Positions 17,399-26,188 of a DNA stretch of 64,000 nucleotides are shown piece after piece (the stretch's first letter is position 1; each line of letters begins with the position of its first letter). The translations under genes and the position numbers were made by a program. The stretch lies in NCBI GenBank assembly GCA_964507325.1, contig CAZDQL010000006.1:52474-116473 (forward strand), in the 5' to 3' direction. This stretch comes from CAZDQL01 sp964507325 (GTDB lineage: Bacteria; Planctomycetota; UBA1135; GCA-002686595). The notes beneath the pieces were generated by a model. The model had not been told where the DNA came from. It worked only from the letters and a program-made list of their open reading frames with translations, and did no database searches.

Positions 17399-20212
17399 AT
17401 GACTTCGCTGATCCCGCTGGCGCTCTTCGCCTCCCTGGCCAGTGTCGCCCCGCAGGAGAAGCCGTCCTATCCGATCGTCGATACAGCGCAGCAGCACTGC
17501 TACGACGAAGGCGTCGCAATCGAGTTCCCCGAGGCCGGGGAGCCGTTCCACGGACAGGATGCGCAGTACGCCGCCAACCCGCCGAGCTACCGCGACAACG
17601 GCGACGGCACCGTCAGCGACCTTGTCACGGGATTGACGTGGACGCGGGATCCGGGGGAGAAGCGGACCCTCCCCCAGGCCCTGGCGGGGGCGGGGCGCTG
17701 CCGGGTCGGTGGGCACGACGACTGGCGGCTCCCCACCATCAAGGCGCTCTACTCCCTGATCCTCTTCAGCGGGATCGACCCCGACCCCTCGGCGCCCGAC
17801 GCCTCGGGGCTGACCCCCTTCATCGACACCTCCGCCTTCGCAGGTTTCGAGTACGGGGATCCCGCCCAGGGGGAGCGGATCATCGACGCGCAGTACGCGA
17901 CCTGCACCCGGTACGTCTCGACGACGATGCAGGGCAACGAGACGATGTTCGGAGTCAACTTCGCCGACGGTCGCATCAAGGGGTATCCGATCCGGAGCCG
18001 CCGTGGCGAGAAGGCCTTCTACGTCCTCTACGTGCGGGGGAACCCTGACTACGGGCAGAACCAGTTCGTGGACAACGGGGACGGCACGATCACCGATCGG
18101 GCCACCGGTCTGACCTGGATGCAGCGCGACAGCGGCAAGGGCCTCGACTGGCGAGACGCGCTCGCGTACGCCGAGCAGCTTGAGCTCGCCGGCCACGACG
18201 ACTGGAGGCTGCCCTCCGCCAAGGAGCTGCAGAGCATCGTGGACTACTCCCGCTCGCCGGACACCACCGACTCCGCCGCCATCGATCCGGCCTTCCAGGC
18301 GACGCCGATCGAGAACGAGGGCGGCGAGCGGGACTTCGGCTGCTACTGGTCCTCCACCTCGCATCGCCGGGGGAGTGGGTCGAGTGCGGCGGTCTACGTG
18401 GCCTTCGGGCGCGCGCTGGGGTTCATGCAGGGGCGCGGTTCCCGCGGGCACCGGTTGCTCGACGTGCACGGCGCGGGGGCGCAGCGCAGCGATCCCAAGC
18501 GGGGCGACGCCTCCGCCTTCCCGCGCGGTCGCGGCCCCCAGGGCGACGTCATCAGGATCGAGAACCTGGTGCGCTGCGTCCGTGGCGGTGGGGTCGAGAG
18601 GGTGGCTGAGGGGCCTGAGCTCGACGGGCGGGATCGGCCACGGAGGGAGGGGCGGACCGGAAGACGTCCGGGCGGCGGGAGCGAGCGCTTCCTGCAGCGC
18701 TTCGACGCGAACGGCGACGGGCGGGTGACGAGGGAGGAGTTCGACGGACCGCGACGGCGCTTCGAACGCCTCGATCGGGATGGGGATGGAGTGATCACGG
18801 GGGAGGAAGCGCAGGCGGCCGCCGGTCCAGCGCGAGGAGACCCGCCGCCGCGGGCAGCCGCTGAGACCCCGGTCGCCGAACGCCCGCGGGGCGCCCCCTC
18901 CGCACCCAATATCGTCCTGATCCTCGTCGACGACATGGGCTGGACGGGGCTCGCGGTTCAGATCGACGAGAGGATCGAGGACTCCCGCAGCGACCTCTAC
19001 GAGACGCCGCACATCGCGGAGCTGGCCGCAGAGGGGCTGCGCTTCACCCGGGCCTATTCTCCGGGGGCTCTCTGCACCCCTACCCGAGCCTCGATCCTGA
19101 CCGGCAAGACCCCGGCGCGGCTGCACATCACCACGCCGGGTGGACGTCGCCAGGTCGAGCCCTACATGCGCGTGGTTCCGCCGCGCCACCTCAGGGAGCT
19201 TCCGGCAGAGGAGACCACGATCGCCGAAGCGCTCGGGAGAGCCGGCTACGTGTGTGCGCACTTCGGGAAGTGGCACATCGGACGCAGCGGTCCCGGCGAC
19301 CACGGGTTCCATGCCCACGACGGTGCCACCGGCAACGATGGACCGGGCTCCACGGCGGATTCCAACCCCAAGGACATCTTCGGCCTGACGGAGCGTGCGA
19401 TCGAGTTCATGCAGGAGCAGTCGGAGCTGGGGAGTCCCTTCTACCTCCAGCTCTCCCACTACGCCGTCCACCGGCCGATCGAAGCCCTCGAGGAGTCGCG
19501 GGCCAGGTTCGAGGAGCTTCCCGCGGGCGAGCGGCACGGCGACGTGGAGTACGCCGCCATGACCTACGACCTCGACCAGGGGGTCGGTCTGCTGCTGGCG
19601 GCGATCGATCGGCTCGAGCTGGCCGAGCGCACGTACGTCGTGCTGATGTCGGACAACGGCGCCGCCGGTGGGCGACGCCGCCCGCAGAACGCGCCCCTGC
19701 GGGGCGGGAAGGGGAGCTTGTACGAGGGCGGGATCCGCGTGCCGCTGATCGTGCGCGGCCCCGGCATCGAACCCGGGGCCTCCTGCCCCGAGCCGGTCGC
19801 CGGGTACGACCTGCTCCCGACCTTCTGCGCCTGGGCCGGGGTGGAGAGCCCCCCGGCGATCGACGGGGTGAGCCTCGTGCCCCTGCTCGAGGAGGATGGG
19901 CGGTCCTTCGAGCGGCCCGATGGGGCCCTGCTCTTCCACTACCCGCACTACGGGGAGGGACTCCAACAGAAGCCGCAATCCGCGCTCCTCCTGGACGACT
20001 ACAAGCTCCTGCGCGACCTCGAGACGGGCACGTCCGAGCTGTACCACCTGGCCAGCGACACCTCCGAAGCGCGGGACCTGTCCGACACCCAGGCGCAGCG
20101 CGCCGCGCGGATGAACGAGCTGCTGGACGCCCTGCTGGAGGCCGCGGGCGCCCAGCTTCCCGCCCCCAACCCCGACTTCGATCCCGACGCCGTGCGCAGC
20201 CGCCGCCGGTAG
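17399..20212 (+). CDS. DUF1566 (x2) - EF-hand - sulfatase fusion protein
   Basis: Exported 937-residue fusion. ATG 17399 has GAGG eight bases upstream and gives a signal peptide (MTSLIPLALFASLASVAPQE). Residues ~60-200 and ~215-395 are two DUF1566 (Lcl C-terminal, C-type-lectin-fold) modules, each with DNGDGT(V/I)xDxxTGLTWxx and GHDDWRLP(T/S). Residues ~430-475 hold two EF-hand calcium loops (DANGDGRVTREEF, DRDGDGVITGEEA). From ~500 on is a type I sulfatase: NIVLILVDDMGWTG (metal Asp pair), the formylglycine site CTPTRASILTGK (Cys about 559), HFGKWHIG and MSDNGAAGGRRR. It needs a formylglycine-generating enzyme to be active. It is convergent with a second sulfatase gene, suggesting sulfated-glycan breakdown. 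Confidence 0.85.
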   Translation: MTSLIPLALFASLASVAPQEKPSYPIVDTAQQHCYDEGVAIEFPEAGEPFHGQDAQYAANPPSYRDNGDGTVSDLVTGLTWTRDPGEKRTLPQALAGAGRCRVGGHDDWRLPTIKALYSLILFSGIDPDPSAPDASGLTPFIDTSAFAGFEYGDPAQGERIIDAQYATCTRYVSTTMQGNETMFGVNFADGRIKGYPIRSRRGEKAFYVLYVRGNPDYGQNQFVDNGDGTITDRATGLTWMQRDSGKGLDWRDALAYAEQLELAGHDDWRLPSAKELQSIVDYSRSPDTTDSAAIDPAFQATPIENEGGERDFGCYWSSTSHRRGSGSSAAVYVAFGRALGFMQGRGSRGHRLLDVHGAGAQRSDPKRGDASAFPRGRGPQGDVIRIENLVRCVRGGGVERVAEGPELDGRDRPRREGRTGRRPGGGSERFLQRFDANGDGRVTREEFDGPRRRFERLDRDGDGVITGEEAQAAAGPARGDPPPRAAAETPVAERPRGAPSAPNIVLILVDDMGWTGLAVQIDERIEDSRSDLYETPHIAELAAEGLRFTRAYSPGALCTPTRASILTGKTPARLHITTPGGRRQVEPYMRVVPPRHLRELPAEETTIAEALGRAGYVCAHFGKWHIGRSGPGDHGFHAHDGATGNDGPGSTADSNPKDIFGLTERAIEFMQEQSELGSPFYLQLSHYAVHRPIEALEESRARFEELPAGERHGDVEYAAMTYDLDQGVGLLLAAIDRLELAERTYVVLMSDNGAAGGRRRPQNAPLRGGKGSLYEGGIRVPLIVRGPGIEPGASCPEPVAGYDLLPTFCAWAGVESPPAIDGVSLVPLLEEDGRSFERPDGALLFHYPHYGEGLQQKPQSALLLDDYKLLRDLETGTSELYHLASDTSEARDLSDTQAQRAARMNELLDALLEAAGAQLPAPNPDFDPDAVRSRRR

Positions 20213-20227
20213 GCGCGGACTCGAGTG

Positions 20228-21556
20228 TCAGCGCGGGGCGTCGCCGTGGACGTCGGCTCGCCAGGCGTCGAGGGCCGCCTCCATCCTGGCCAGGCGCTCG
20301 GGGTGCCGCTCCTTCAGGTCCTCCTGCTCGCCGGGATCGCGACCGAGATGGAAGAGGGAGGACTTGCCGCCCTTGCGCACCAGCTTCCAGGGGCCGTCTC
20401 GCATCGCGGCCACCGAGTGGTGCTCCCAGAAGAGGGGACGTGCGGGGAGGGCGGCTCCCTCCAGGAGCACCGCGCTCAGATCGACCCCGTCCAGGGCGTG
20501 CCCGGCGGGCACCCCGGCGCCGGCCAGGGAGAGGATCGTCGGCATGAGGTCGATCGTGATCGCCGTCCTCGCCGAGGTCGTCCCCGCCTCGATCCTCGAG
20601 GGCCAGCGGAAGATCGCCGGGACCAGGTGCCCCCCCTCCCAGAGCGAGCCCTTGAAGCCCCGCACGCCCTCCCCCGTCGAGCGGTTGCGCTTCGTCCCGC
20701 CGTTGTCGGAGACGAAGACGACCAGGGTGCGCTCGCTCAGTCCCAGCTCTTCGAGCAGCTCGAGGATCTCTCCGACCCCCTGGTCCAGCGCGAGGGTCAT
20801 CTCCCGCACCGCCTCGTCGACCGGCGAGAGCTCCGACTTCGGCCGCGCATGCGGCCCGCGGATCGGCGGATCGTCCGGCCCCTGGTTGGGGTCGTGGATC
20901 GCGGCGTGGGGGAGGTAGAGGCAGAAGGGCTCGTCCCGGTTCTCCTCGATGAAGCGCAGCGCATGCCGGTGGATCAGGTGGGTCGTGTAGCCCTCCTCGT
21001 CGATCCGCTCCAGATCGCGCCACCAGTCGAAGGTCCCCATCCGGTCGTAGTGGGAGAGGTAGTCGACGTTGCCGCTGACGAAGCCACGGAACTCGTCGAA
21101 GCCCTGGTGGACGGGGTTGAACTCGGGTGCGTAGCCGACGTGCCACTTGCCGAAGATCGCCGTCGCGTACCCCCGCTCCTTCAAGACCTCGGCGAAGGTC
21201 AGCTCCCTGAGCTGCAAGGCGTCCTGATGGTCGGCGTGCTGTGGGTCGGCGTTGACGACCCGGTCGACGCCGGTGCGCTGCTGGTAGCGACCCGTCAGCA
21301 ACCCCGCGCGCGTCGGACTGCAGACCGCACCGGAGGAGTGGAAGTCGGTGAAGCGCATCCCCTCGCGGGCCAGGCGGTCCAAGTGGGGCGTTTCGAAGTG
21401 TGGGTTCCCGGTGCAGCTGAGCCCCGCGTCACCCATGTCGTCGGCGAGGATGAGGATGAAGTTCGGTCTCTCTGCGCGCGGCGCCCGGTTGCGGGGCGTA
21501 GCCGCGCATGCCGCGAGGGAGAGGAGCGCTGCGAGGAGGAGTGAGCCCGGTTTCAC
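20228..21556 (-). CDS. Sulfatase (arylsulfatase type), predicted lipoprotein
   Basis: Type I sulfatase of 442 residues that hydrolyses sulfate esters, probably on polysaccharides, outside the cytoplasm. The signal peptide ends LLSLAAC with Cys17 as probable lipid-modified residue. NFILILADDMGDAGLSC gives the metal-binding Asp pair at 39-40, CSPTRAGLLTGR holds the formylglycine cysteine (Cys79), IFGKWHVG and FVSDNGGTKRNRS are further family motifs, and FKGSLWEGGHLVPAIFRWP is the usual C-terminal signature. Length is normal for the family. Its 3' end lies 15 bases from that of the fusion sulfatase, so the two genes converge. Substrate cannot be read from sequence. Confidence 0.92.
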   Translation of the reverse strand: MKPGSLLLAALLSLAACAATPRNRAPRAERPNFILILADDMGDAGLSCTGNPHFETPHLDRLAREGMRFTDFHSSGAVCSPTRAGLLTGRYQQRTGVDRVVNADPQHADHQDALQLRELTFAEVLKERGYATAIFGKWHVGYAPEFNPVHQGFDEFRGFVSGNVDYLSHYDRMGTFDWWRDLERIDEEGYTTHLIHRHALRFIEENRDEPFCLYLPHAAIHDPNQGPDDPPIRGPHARPKSELSPVDEAVREMTLALDQGVGEILELLEELGLSERTLVVFVSDNGGTKRNRSTGEGVRGFKGSLWEGGHLVPAIFRWPSRIEAGTTSARTAITIDLMPTILSLAGAGVPAGHALDGVDLSAVLLEGAALPARPLFWEHHSVAAMRDGPWKLVRKGGKSSLFHLGRDPGEQEDLKERHPERLARMEAALDAWRADVHGDAPR

Positions 21557-21643
21557 GCTGGGATTGTAGCCGCGACGAGCAGTCCTCCGCCGCTTCCACC
21601 CTGGGCCAGGGCCCTGCTCCTCGGTGCGGCGCCCGCTCGGGAG

Positions 21644-21871
21644 CTACATGTCCTTGTAGGCGCCGTGGTAGCGGCAGAACTCGCAGCCGCTCGCGTACAT
21701 CATCAGGGTCAGCTCCCGGCGGTGCCATTCGTGTTGCTGGAGGTCGGCCTCACTCCAGCGGGTGCCGCACCGCTTGCAGTGGGCCCCGGCGTCCACGTCG
21801 AGGTCGTGAAGAGTCTCGCGCGGCGGGGACTCGCACCCGGCCAGGAGCATCAGGAGCAGCAGCTTCTTCAT
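21644..21871 (-). CDS. Small lipoprotein with two CxxC motifs
   Basis: 75-residue protein with a short lipoprotein signal (MKKLLLLMLLAGC, lipobox LAGC, Cys13). The mature part contains CKRCGTRW and CEFCRYH, two CxxC pairs spaced about 30 residues apart, as in a zinc ribbon or a rubredoxin-like metal site. It lies downstream, on the same strand, of the propeller-like gene (73-base gap) and just upstream of the sulfatase gene. A metal-binding or redox role is possible; no named family is recognised. It is short, but the clean lipobox and paired cysteines argue that it is real. Confidence 0.6.
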   Translation of the reverse strand: MKKLLLLMLLAGCESPPRETLHDLDVDAGAHCKRCGTRWSEADLQQHEWHRRELTLMMYASGCEFCRYHGAYKDM

Positions 21872-21943
21872 CGTGCAGGGATCCCAGGGGACAGGACGCC
21901 CCAGCTAGCCTGCCCGCGAGCCGCGGTCACAGCCTCCAGAGCC

Positions 21944-23233
21944 TCAATCGCCTCCCAGCCGGAACTCGTGCAGGTTCAGCGCGTACCGGCTCCCCGGCGG
22001 ATTCTGCTTCCGGGGGGCGGTGGGGTTGCCGCTGAAGTTCGCCGCGTAGCAGAGCCAGGCGGTGCGGCCCCCGTCGCCGATGAACTTGGAGGGGATGTTG
22101 ACGAAGTAGCCCTGCTCGCCGAAGTGGTGCATGTAGACGACGAGCTTCCAGGGGCCGGTCATCTCCTTCGACTCCAGGATGTACGTGTCGTAGCGGCCGT
22201 GCACCCCCTCGCCCGCCTCGCCGACGGTGACACAGAAGAGGAAGCGCTCCAGACCCGGATTCCACACCATCGTCGTGGGCCCCACGTGGCCGTCCCACTC
22301 GATGAGCGGCTGCATCTCGGAACGCTGCGCCGTCCAGATCGGTCGCCCCTCTGGGTCGTGCCCGGCGAAGAACTCGTACTCCTGCTCGTCGTTGATCGTC
22401 TCGGGACTGGGCGTGACGCGCAGGAGGAACGCCTGATCGCCGATGTGCCAGTGGGAGCCGTGCCGGACCTTCCCGTCGGCGGGCTCCGTCGCCCCGTGGG
22501 CCACGAGGTACGCCTTGCCGTCGGGGGAGTGCTGCATGTTCTTGCCGAAGTCGACGAAGAAGGGCTCCACGACGCGCACGGGGACGTAGAGCGGCTCGCC
22601 CTCCTCGTCCAGGAAGGGGGTGGTGGGGGGAAAGAGCGGATCGCGGGCGTCGTTGCGCCCGCCGGACCAGGTCCGGCCGAAGTCCTTCGAGATCGCGAAG
22701 CCCGTGAAGGGCCCCGCGCCTCCGGGCCCCTCCGGGTGCGTGCCGTAGTACCAGATCCCGTCGTGGACCAAGGAGCCCGACGGGTAGCGGCTGTGGTAGG
22801 GCCCGACCGGCGTCGGCAGCGGGGGCCGCGCCGTCACGGTCAGGTTCAGGGGATCGTCTCCGACGATCACGCCCACGCCGTTGTCCGCGTCGGCACGACC
22901 CAGGTGCTCCACGTTCGCGGCCTTGTTCCCGATGGCGTGGACGATCTCCCGCGTGCCGTCGGGGAGGACGTTCTCGACGGCACCGTCGGAGTAGCAGGAG
23001 TACATCTTCCCGTCCGAGGCCCAGGAGGGATTCCAGCAGTCCGCTGCGGTGTAGAACACGTTGCTCCCCGTAACATTAAAAAAAACGACGTCGGTCGAGG
23101 GCTCGAAGGGGCAGTCCGGAGGGGGCTCGGAGGGCCACTCGAGCGGCGCGTAGGGCTCCGGGGGGGAGTCCTGGGCCAGGGAATCGCTCGTGAGGATCGC
23201 TCCGAGCGCAACGAGGAGAGGGGTGCTGGGCAT
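21944..23233 (-). CDS. Secreted beta-propeller protein, glycosidase-like (DUF4185/GH-type fold suspected)
   Basis: 429-residue exported protein (signal MPSTPLLVALGAILTSDSLAQD). The body alternates strand and turn with motifs common in five-bladed propeller glycosidases and DUF4185 proteins: NPSWASDGKMYSCYSDG near the N-terminus, GFAISKDFGRTWSGG (an Asp-box-like S-x-D-x-G-x-T-W), AYLVAHGATEP, and PTTMVWNPGLERFLFCVT. I cannot assign catalytic residues. An eight-T run encodes the Phe-Phe pair in DVVFFNVTG, an AT-rich island in otherwise very GC-rich sequence. It is divergent from the nuclease operon. Confidence 0.65.
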   Translation of the reverse strand: MPSTPLLVALGAILTSDSLAQDSPPEPYAPLEWPSEPPPDCPFEPSTDVVFFNVTGSNVFYTAADCWNPSWASDGKMYSCYSDGAVENVLPDGTREIVHAIGNKAANVEHLGRADADNGVGVIVGDDPLNLTVTARPPLPTPVGPYHSRYPSGSLVHDGIWYYGTHPEGPGGAGPFTGFAISKDFGRTWSGGRNDARDPLFPPTTPFLDEEGEPLYVPVRVVEPFFVDFGKNMQHSPDGKAYLVAHGATEPADGKVRHGSHWHIGDQAFLLRVTPSPETINDEQEYEFFAGHDPEGRPIWTAQRSEMQPLIEWDGHVGPTTMVWNPGLERFLFCVTVGEAGEGVHGRYDTYILESKEMTGPWKLVVYMHHFGEQGYFVNIPSKFIGDGGRTAWLCYAANFSGNPTAPRKQNPPGSRYALNLHEFRLGGD

Positions 23234-23359
23234 CGTCTGGGTCCGTTTCCGGAGGGTGGAAGCGCGGCGCGGTTCCAGCAGGGTACGGCCTTGAACGGGC
23301 TGGGATCGCCGCTACCATACCGAACAAAACACTAACCCCTTGTCGACCTCCCAGTCGCG

Positions 23360-25177
23360 ATGGCGCCGCCCTCCCCCTTCCCACCCCCCGAGATCACCCC
23401 CTCCTCGCCCGTTTTGGCCGATCTGGAGGTCCTGGTCCTCGACTGCCAGACCACCGGCAGCAGCCCCGCGCGGGGGCGCGTGTTGGAGATCGCCTGGAGC
23501 CGGGGGAGGGCGGCCGACGGCGGGTGGTGCGCCGACCCCGCGATCGTCGCCCACCTTGTGCGCCTGCCGCGGGGGGAGCGCCTCCCGCCGCGCGTCGCCA
23601 GGATGACCGGCATCGATCGCCGCGACCTCGCCCGCGCCCCGACGCAGGAGGTGGTGAGCCGTCGACTGCGCGCGGAGGTGAGCGACGTGCTCTCCTCGTC
23701 GCCGGATGGGGTGGCGCTGGGGGTGGCTCACTTCGCCCGCTTCGAGGGCGCGTTCCTCGACGCGTGGCGGACGCAGGCCGAGTGGGGGAGCGAGTGGCTC
23801 GAGCTGCTCTGCACCCACGAGATCACCTGCCGCCTCCTGCCGGGGCTGCCCCGCCGTGGGCTGCGGGCGGTGGCGGGACACCTCGGCCACGTCATGGCCG
23901 AAGAGAAGCGTGCGGCCGGTCACGTACGAGCCACGGTGGCGGTGTGGTGCGCGCTGGTCGAGAAGCTGGGCGAGATCGGGGTCGTGCGGCTCGAGGACCT
24001 CCGCCACTGGCTGCGCGAGGAGCAGCCGTCGCGGCGCGGTGGGCACGACTTCACGTTGCCCCGTGAGAAGCGCCTCGAGCTTCCCGACGCCCCGGGGGTC
24101 TACCGCCTGGAGGGACGGGGAGGAGAGGTGCTCTACGTGGGCAAGGCGACCTCCCTCCGCGATCGCGTCAACTCCTACTTCCAGAACCGCCACCGCCGAC
24201 CGGGGGGCGATCGCACCCTGGAGATGCTGACCCAGGTGTGGGGGGTGGAGGTGACGCCCTGCGGCTCCGCGCTCGAGGCGGCGCTGCGGGAGGCGGACCA
24301 GATCAAGGAGCACGCTCCGCCCTACAACGTCGCCCTGCGCGGCCGCGAGGAGGCGGTGTTCTTCGCGTCCCCTGAGCTCCAGAGCGTGCGAGCGGGCAGC
24401 GACGACAGGCACCCCGTCGGGCCGCTTCCGCGGCGCGACTCACTCGCCGCGCTCGCGGCCCAGCGCCGCCTGCTCCAAGCCGCTACCGAGCCCCCGGGCG
24501 GGGCGCAGCTCTGGATGGAGGCGCTCGGGATGGGCGCGCCCGTACCGGGAGAGGAGGGCCGCCTCGACCGCGAGCGCGTCGCCGCGGAGGAGCTCCGGGA
24601 GGGGTTTGCCCTCTACCGCGAGCGCACGGGTTGGACCGATCGAACGCCGGCGTCGTGGCTCGCGATGCTGCGGGTCGGAGGACGGCTCTGGCGGGAGCAC
24701 CTGGCGCAAGGGCGACAGCGGTCGAGCGACGAGCAGGCGGGCGGGGACGGCTTCTTCACCACCGAGGAGCCCTCCCGGGATCCCGCCGAAGTGGCGCGCT
24801 GGTTCGCGCTGGCCCTCGGCCGCTGTGCCCAGCTCGTGCGACGCGCGCTGTGGCTCCAGCGCCTGTGCGAGTCGAGCCTCTGGTGGCGGCCGCGCGACCG
24901 CGCCCCCCAGCGGCTCCTGATCAGCGGCGGAGCCCTCGCGAGCTGCAGCGCGGCGGAGGAGGGGGCCCCCGGAGCGCGAGCGCTCCCCCCCCGCGGCGCG
25001 GCGCGAACGGCGCTGCAGCGGCGCCGCTCCTTCGACGCCGCGACCTACGACCGCCTGCGCGTCCTGACCACGGAGTTGCGCAGGCTCGTCGCCGCCGGCG
25101 TCCCCGTCGAGCTGCATCTGGGGGTCGATCCCCCGCTGGATCGCGCCACCCTGGCGCGGCGTCTGGGAGGGGTGTGA
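23360..25177 (+). CDS. DEDDh-type exonuclease fused to UvrC-like GIY-YIG endonuclease
   Basis: 605-residue cytoplasmic nuclease, first gene of a three-gene operon. Residues ~20-195 are a DnaQ/epsilon-like 3'-5' exonuclease fold: LEVLVLDCQTTGSSP (exo I), VAHFARFEGAFLD (exo II) and a degenerate exo III around AAGHVRATVAVW. Exo I has D-C-Q where D-x-E is usual and exo III lacks the usual H-x5-D aspartate, so exonuclease activity may be altered. Residues ~245-325 are a GIY-YIG domain very close to UvrC: APGVYRLEGRGGEVLYVGKA, LRDRVNSYFQNR, and the catalytic Glu in SALEAALREADQIKEHAPPYN. The last ~270 residues are unrecognised. The arrangement recalls Cho-like or PolC-GIY-YIG repair proteins. It ends three bases before the next gene. 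Confidence 0.85.
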   Translation: MAPPSPFPPPEITPSSPVLADLEVLVLDCQTTGSSPARGRVLEIAWSRGRAADGGWCADPAIVAHLVRLPRGERLPPRVARMTGIDRRDLARAPTQEVVSRRLRAEVSDVLSSSPDGVALGVAHFARFEGAFLDAWRTQAEWGSEWLELLCTHEITCRLLPGLPRRGLRAVAGHLGHVMAEEKRAAGHVRATVAVWCALVEKLGEIGVVRLEDLRHWLREEQPSRRGGHDFTLPREKRLELPDAPGVYRLEGRGGEVLYVGKATSLRDRVNSYFQNRHRRPGGDRTLEMLTQVWGVEVTPCGSALEAALREADQIKEHAPPYNVALRGREEAVFFASPELQSVRAGSDDRHPVGPLPRRDSLAALAAQRRLLQAATEPPGGAQLWMEALGMGAPVPGEEGRLDRERVAAEELREGFALYRERTGWTDRTPASWLAMLRVGGRLWREHLAQGRQRSSDEQAGGDGFFTTEEPSRDPAEVARWFALALGRCAQLVRRALWLQRLCESSLWWRPRDRAPQRLLISGGALASCSAAEEGAPGARALPPRGAARTALQRRRSFDAATYDRLRVLTTELRRLVAAGVPVELHLGVDPPLDRATLARRLGGV

Positions 25178-25180
25178 GTC

Positions 25181-26188
25181 GTGCCCCGGGTCCGTGTGCT
25201 CCTCCTGGCCGACACGCACCTCGGCACCGACGATCCCCAGCGCCCGCGCGTGGAGCGGCGGCGCCGGGGTCCCGACTTCTTCGCCGCCCTCGAGCGCGCG
25301 CTGGAGCCCGCCCGCTCGGGCCGGGTCGACCTCGTGGTCCACGGCGGTGACCTCTTCAACCAGAGCCGCGTGCACGCTTCCGTCGCCCAACGGGCCTACG
25401 CAGCGCTGATCGAGATCGCCGACCGGGGCGTGCCCGTCTTCGTCGTGCCGGGCAACCACGAGCGCGCGCGCCTGCCCTTTCCGCTGCTCGTGAGCCACCC
25501 GCTGATCCGCGTCTTCGATCGCCCGCGCACCTATCTCTGTCAGGTCGCCGGGTTGCGCGTCTCGCTGGCGGGGTTCCCCTTCGCGCGGCGCGTCGGGAGC
25601 GCGGCGTTTCGCGGGCTCCTCGAGGAGACGCGCTGGCGGGAGGCCGACGGAGAGGTGAGGTTGCTCTGCGTCCACCAGGCGTTCGATGGCGCGACCGTCG
25701 GGGTGCAGGACTACACCTTCCGCGTCGGCGAGGACGTGATCCACCGCGACCACGTGCCGCCCGCCTTCACCGCGGTGCTCGCCGGGCACATCCACCGCGC
25801 CCAGGTGCTGGACGGTGGGTGGGCGCCGCCGGTCCTCTACCCGGGAGCGACCGAGCGCACCTCCTTCGCCGAACGGGAGGAGCGCAAGGGGTACCTGCTC
25901 CTCTCGCTGGCGGAGGAGCGGCTCGTGGAGCAGCGCTTCGTGGAGTTGCCCACCCGGCCGATGGAGGTGCTGCTCCTCGATCCGCGCGGCCGGACCGGGG
26001 CGCAGCTACGCGAGCGGCTGCGCCGGCTCCTGGGGGGCCTCGACCCCGAAGCCGTGGTGAGGATCGACGTTCCCGGCGAGCGCCTGCCGCGCGCGCTCGG
26101 AGCCGCAGCCGTGCGCGAGATCGCGCCCGCCAGCATGAACGTCACCCTGAGACCCCTCGATGCTCCGCGTCGATCTCGCAGCGCGTGA
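25181..26188 (+). CDS. SbcD/Mre11-like metallophosphoesterase nuclease
   Basis: 335-residue calcineurin-like phosphoesterase of the DNA-exonuclease branch. The GTG at 25181 follows the previous stop by three bases. Metal-binding motifs appear in canonical order: LLADTHLG (D11, H13), VVHGGDLFNQSRV, VPGNHERARLP, and AGHIHRAQ. The two-metal site would hydrolyse DNA phosphodiesters; a C-terminal ~85-residue part may act like the SbcD capping region. No SbcC/Rad50-type ATPase is adjacent; instead the partner is an XPD-like helicase overlapping by 29 bases. The context suggests DNA end processing in repair or defence. Confidence 0.88.
   Translation: MPRVRVLLLADTHLGTDDPQRPRVERRRRGPDFFAALERALEPARSGRVDLVVHGGDLFNQSRVHASVAQRAYAALIEIADRGVPVFVVPGNHERARLPFPLLVSHPLIRVFDRPRTYLCQVAGLRVSLAGFPFARRVGSAAFRGLLEETRWREADGEVRLLCVHQAFDGATVGVQDYTFRVGEDVIHRDHVPPAFTAVLAGHIHRAQVLDGGWAPPVLYPGATERTSFAEREERKGYLLLSLAEERLVEQRFVELPTRPMEVLLLDPRGRTGAQLRERLRRLLGGLDPEAVVRIDVPGERLPRALGAAAVREIAPASMNVTLRPLDAPRRSRSA

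Noticed and set aside
17324..20047. 907-codon open frame on the minus strand opposite the sulfatase fusion
   Set aside because: Antisense shadow; the plus-strand frame carries DUF1566, EF-hand and sulfatase motifs with normal start signals.
23068..23092. Programmed frameshift at the eight-T run
   Set aside because: The zero frame continues with sensible protein on both sides and no stop follows closely in a shifted frame that would make a useful product.
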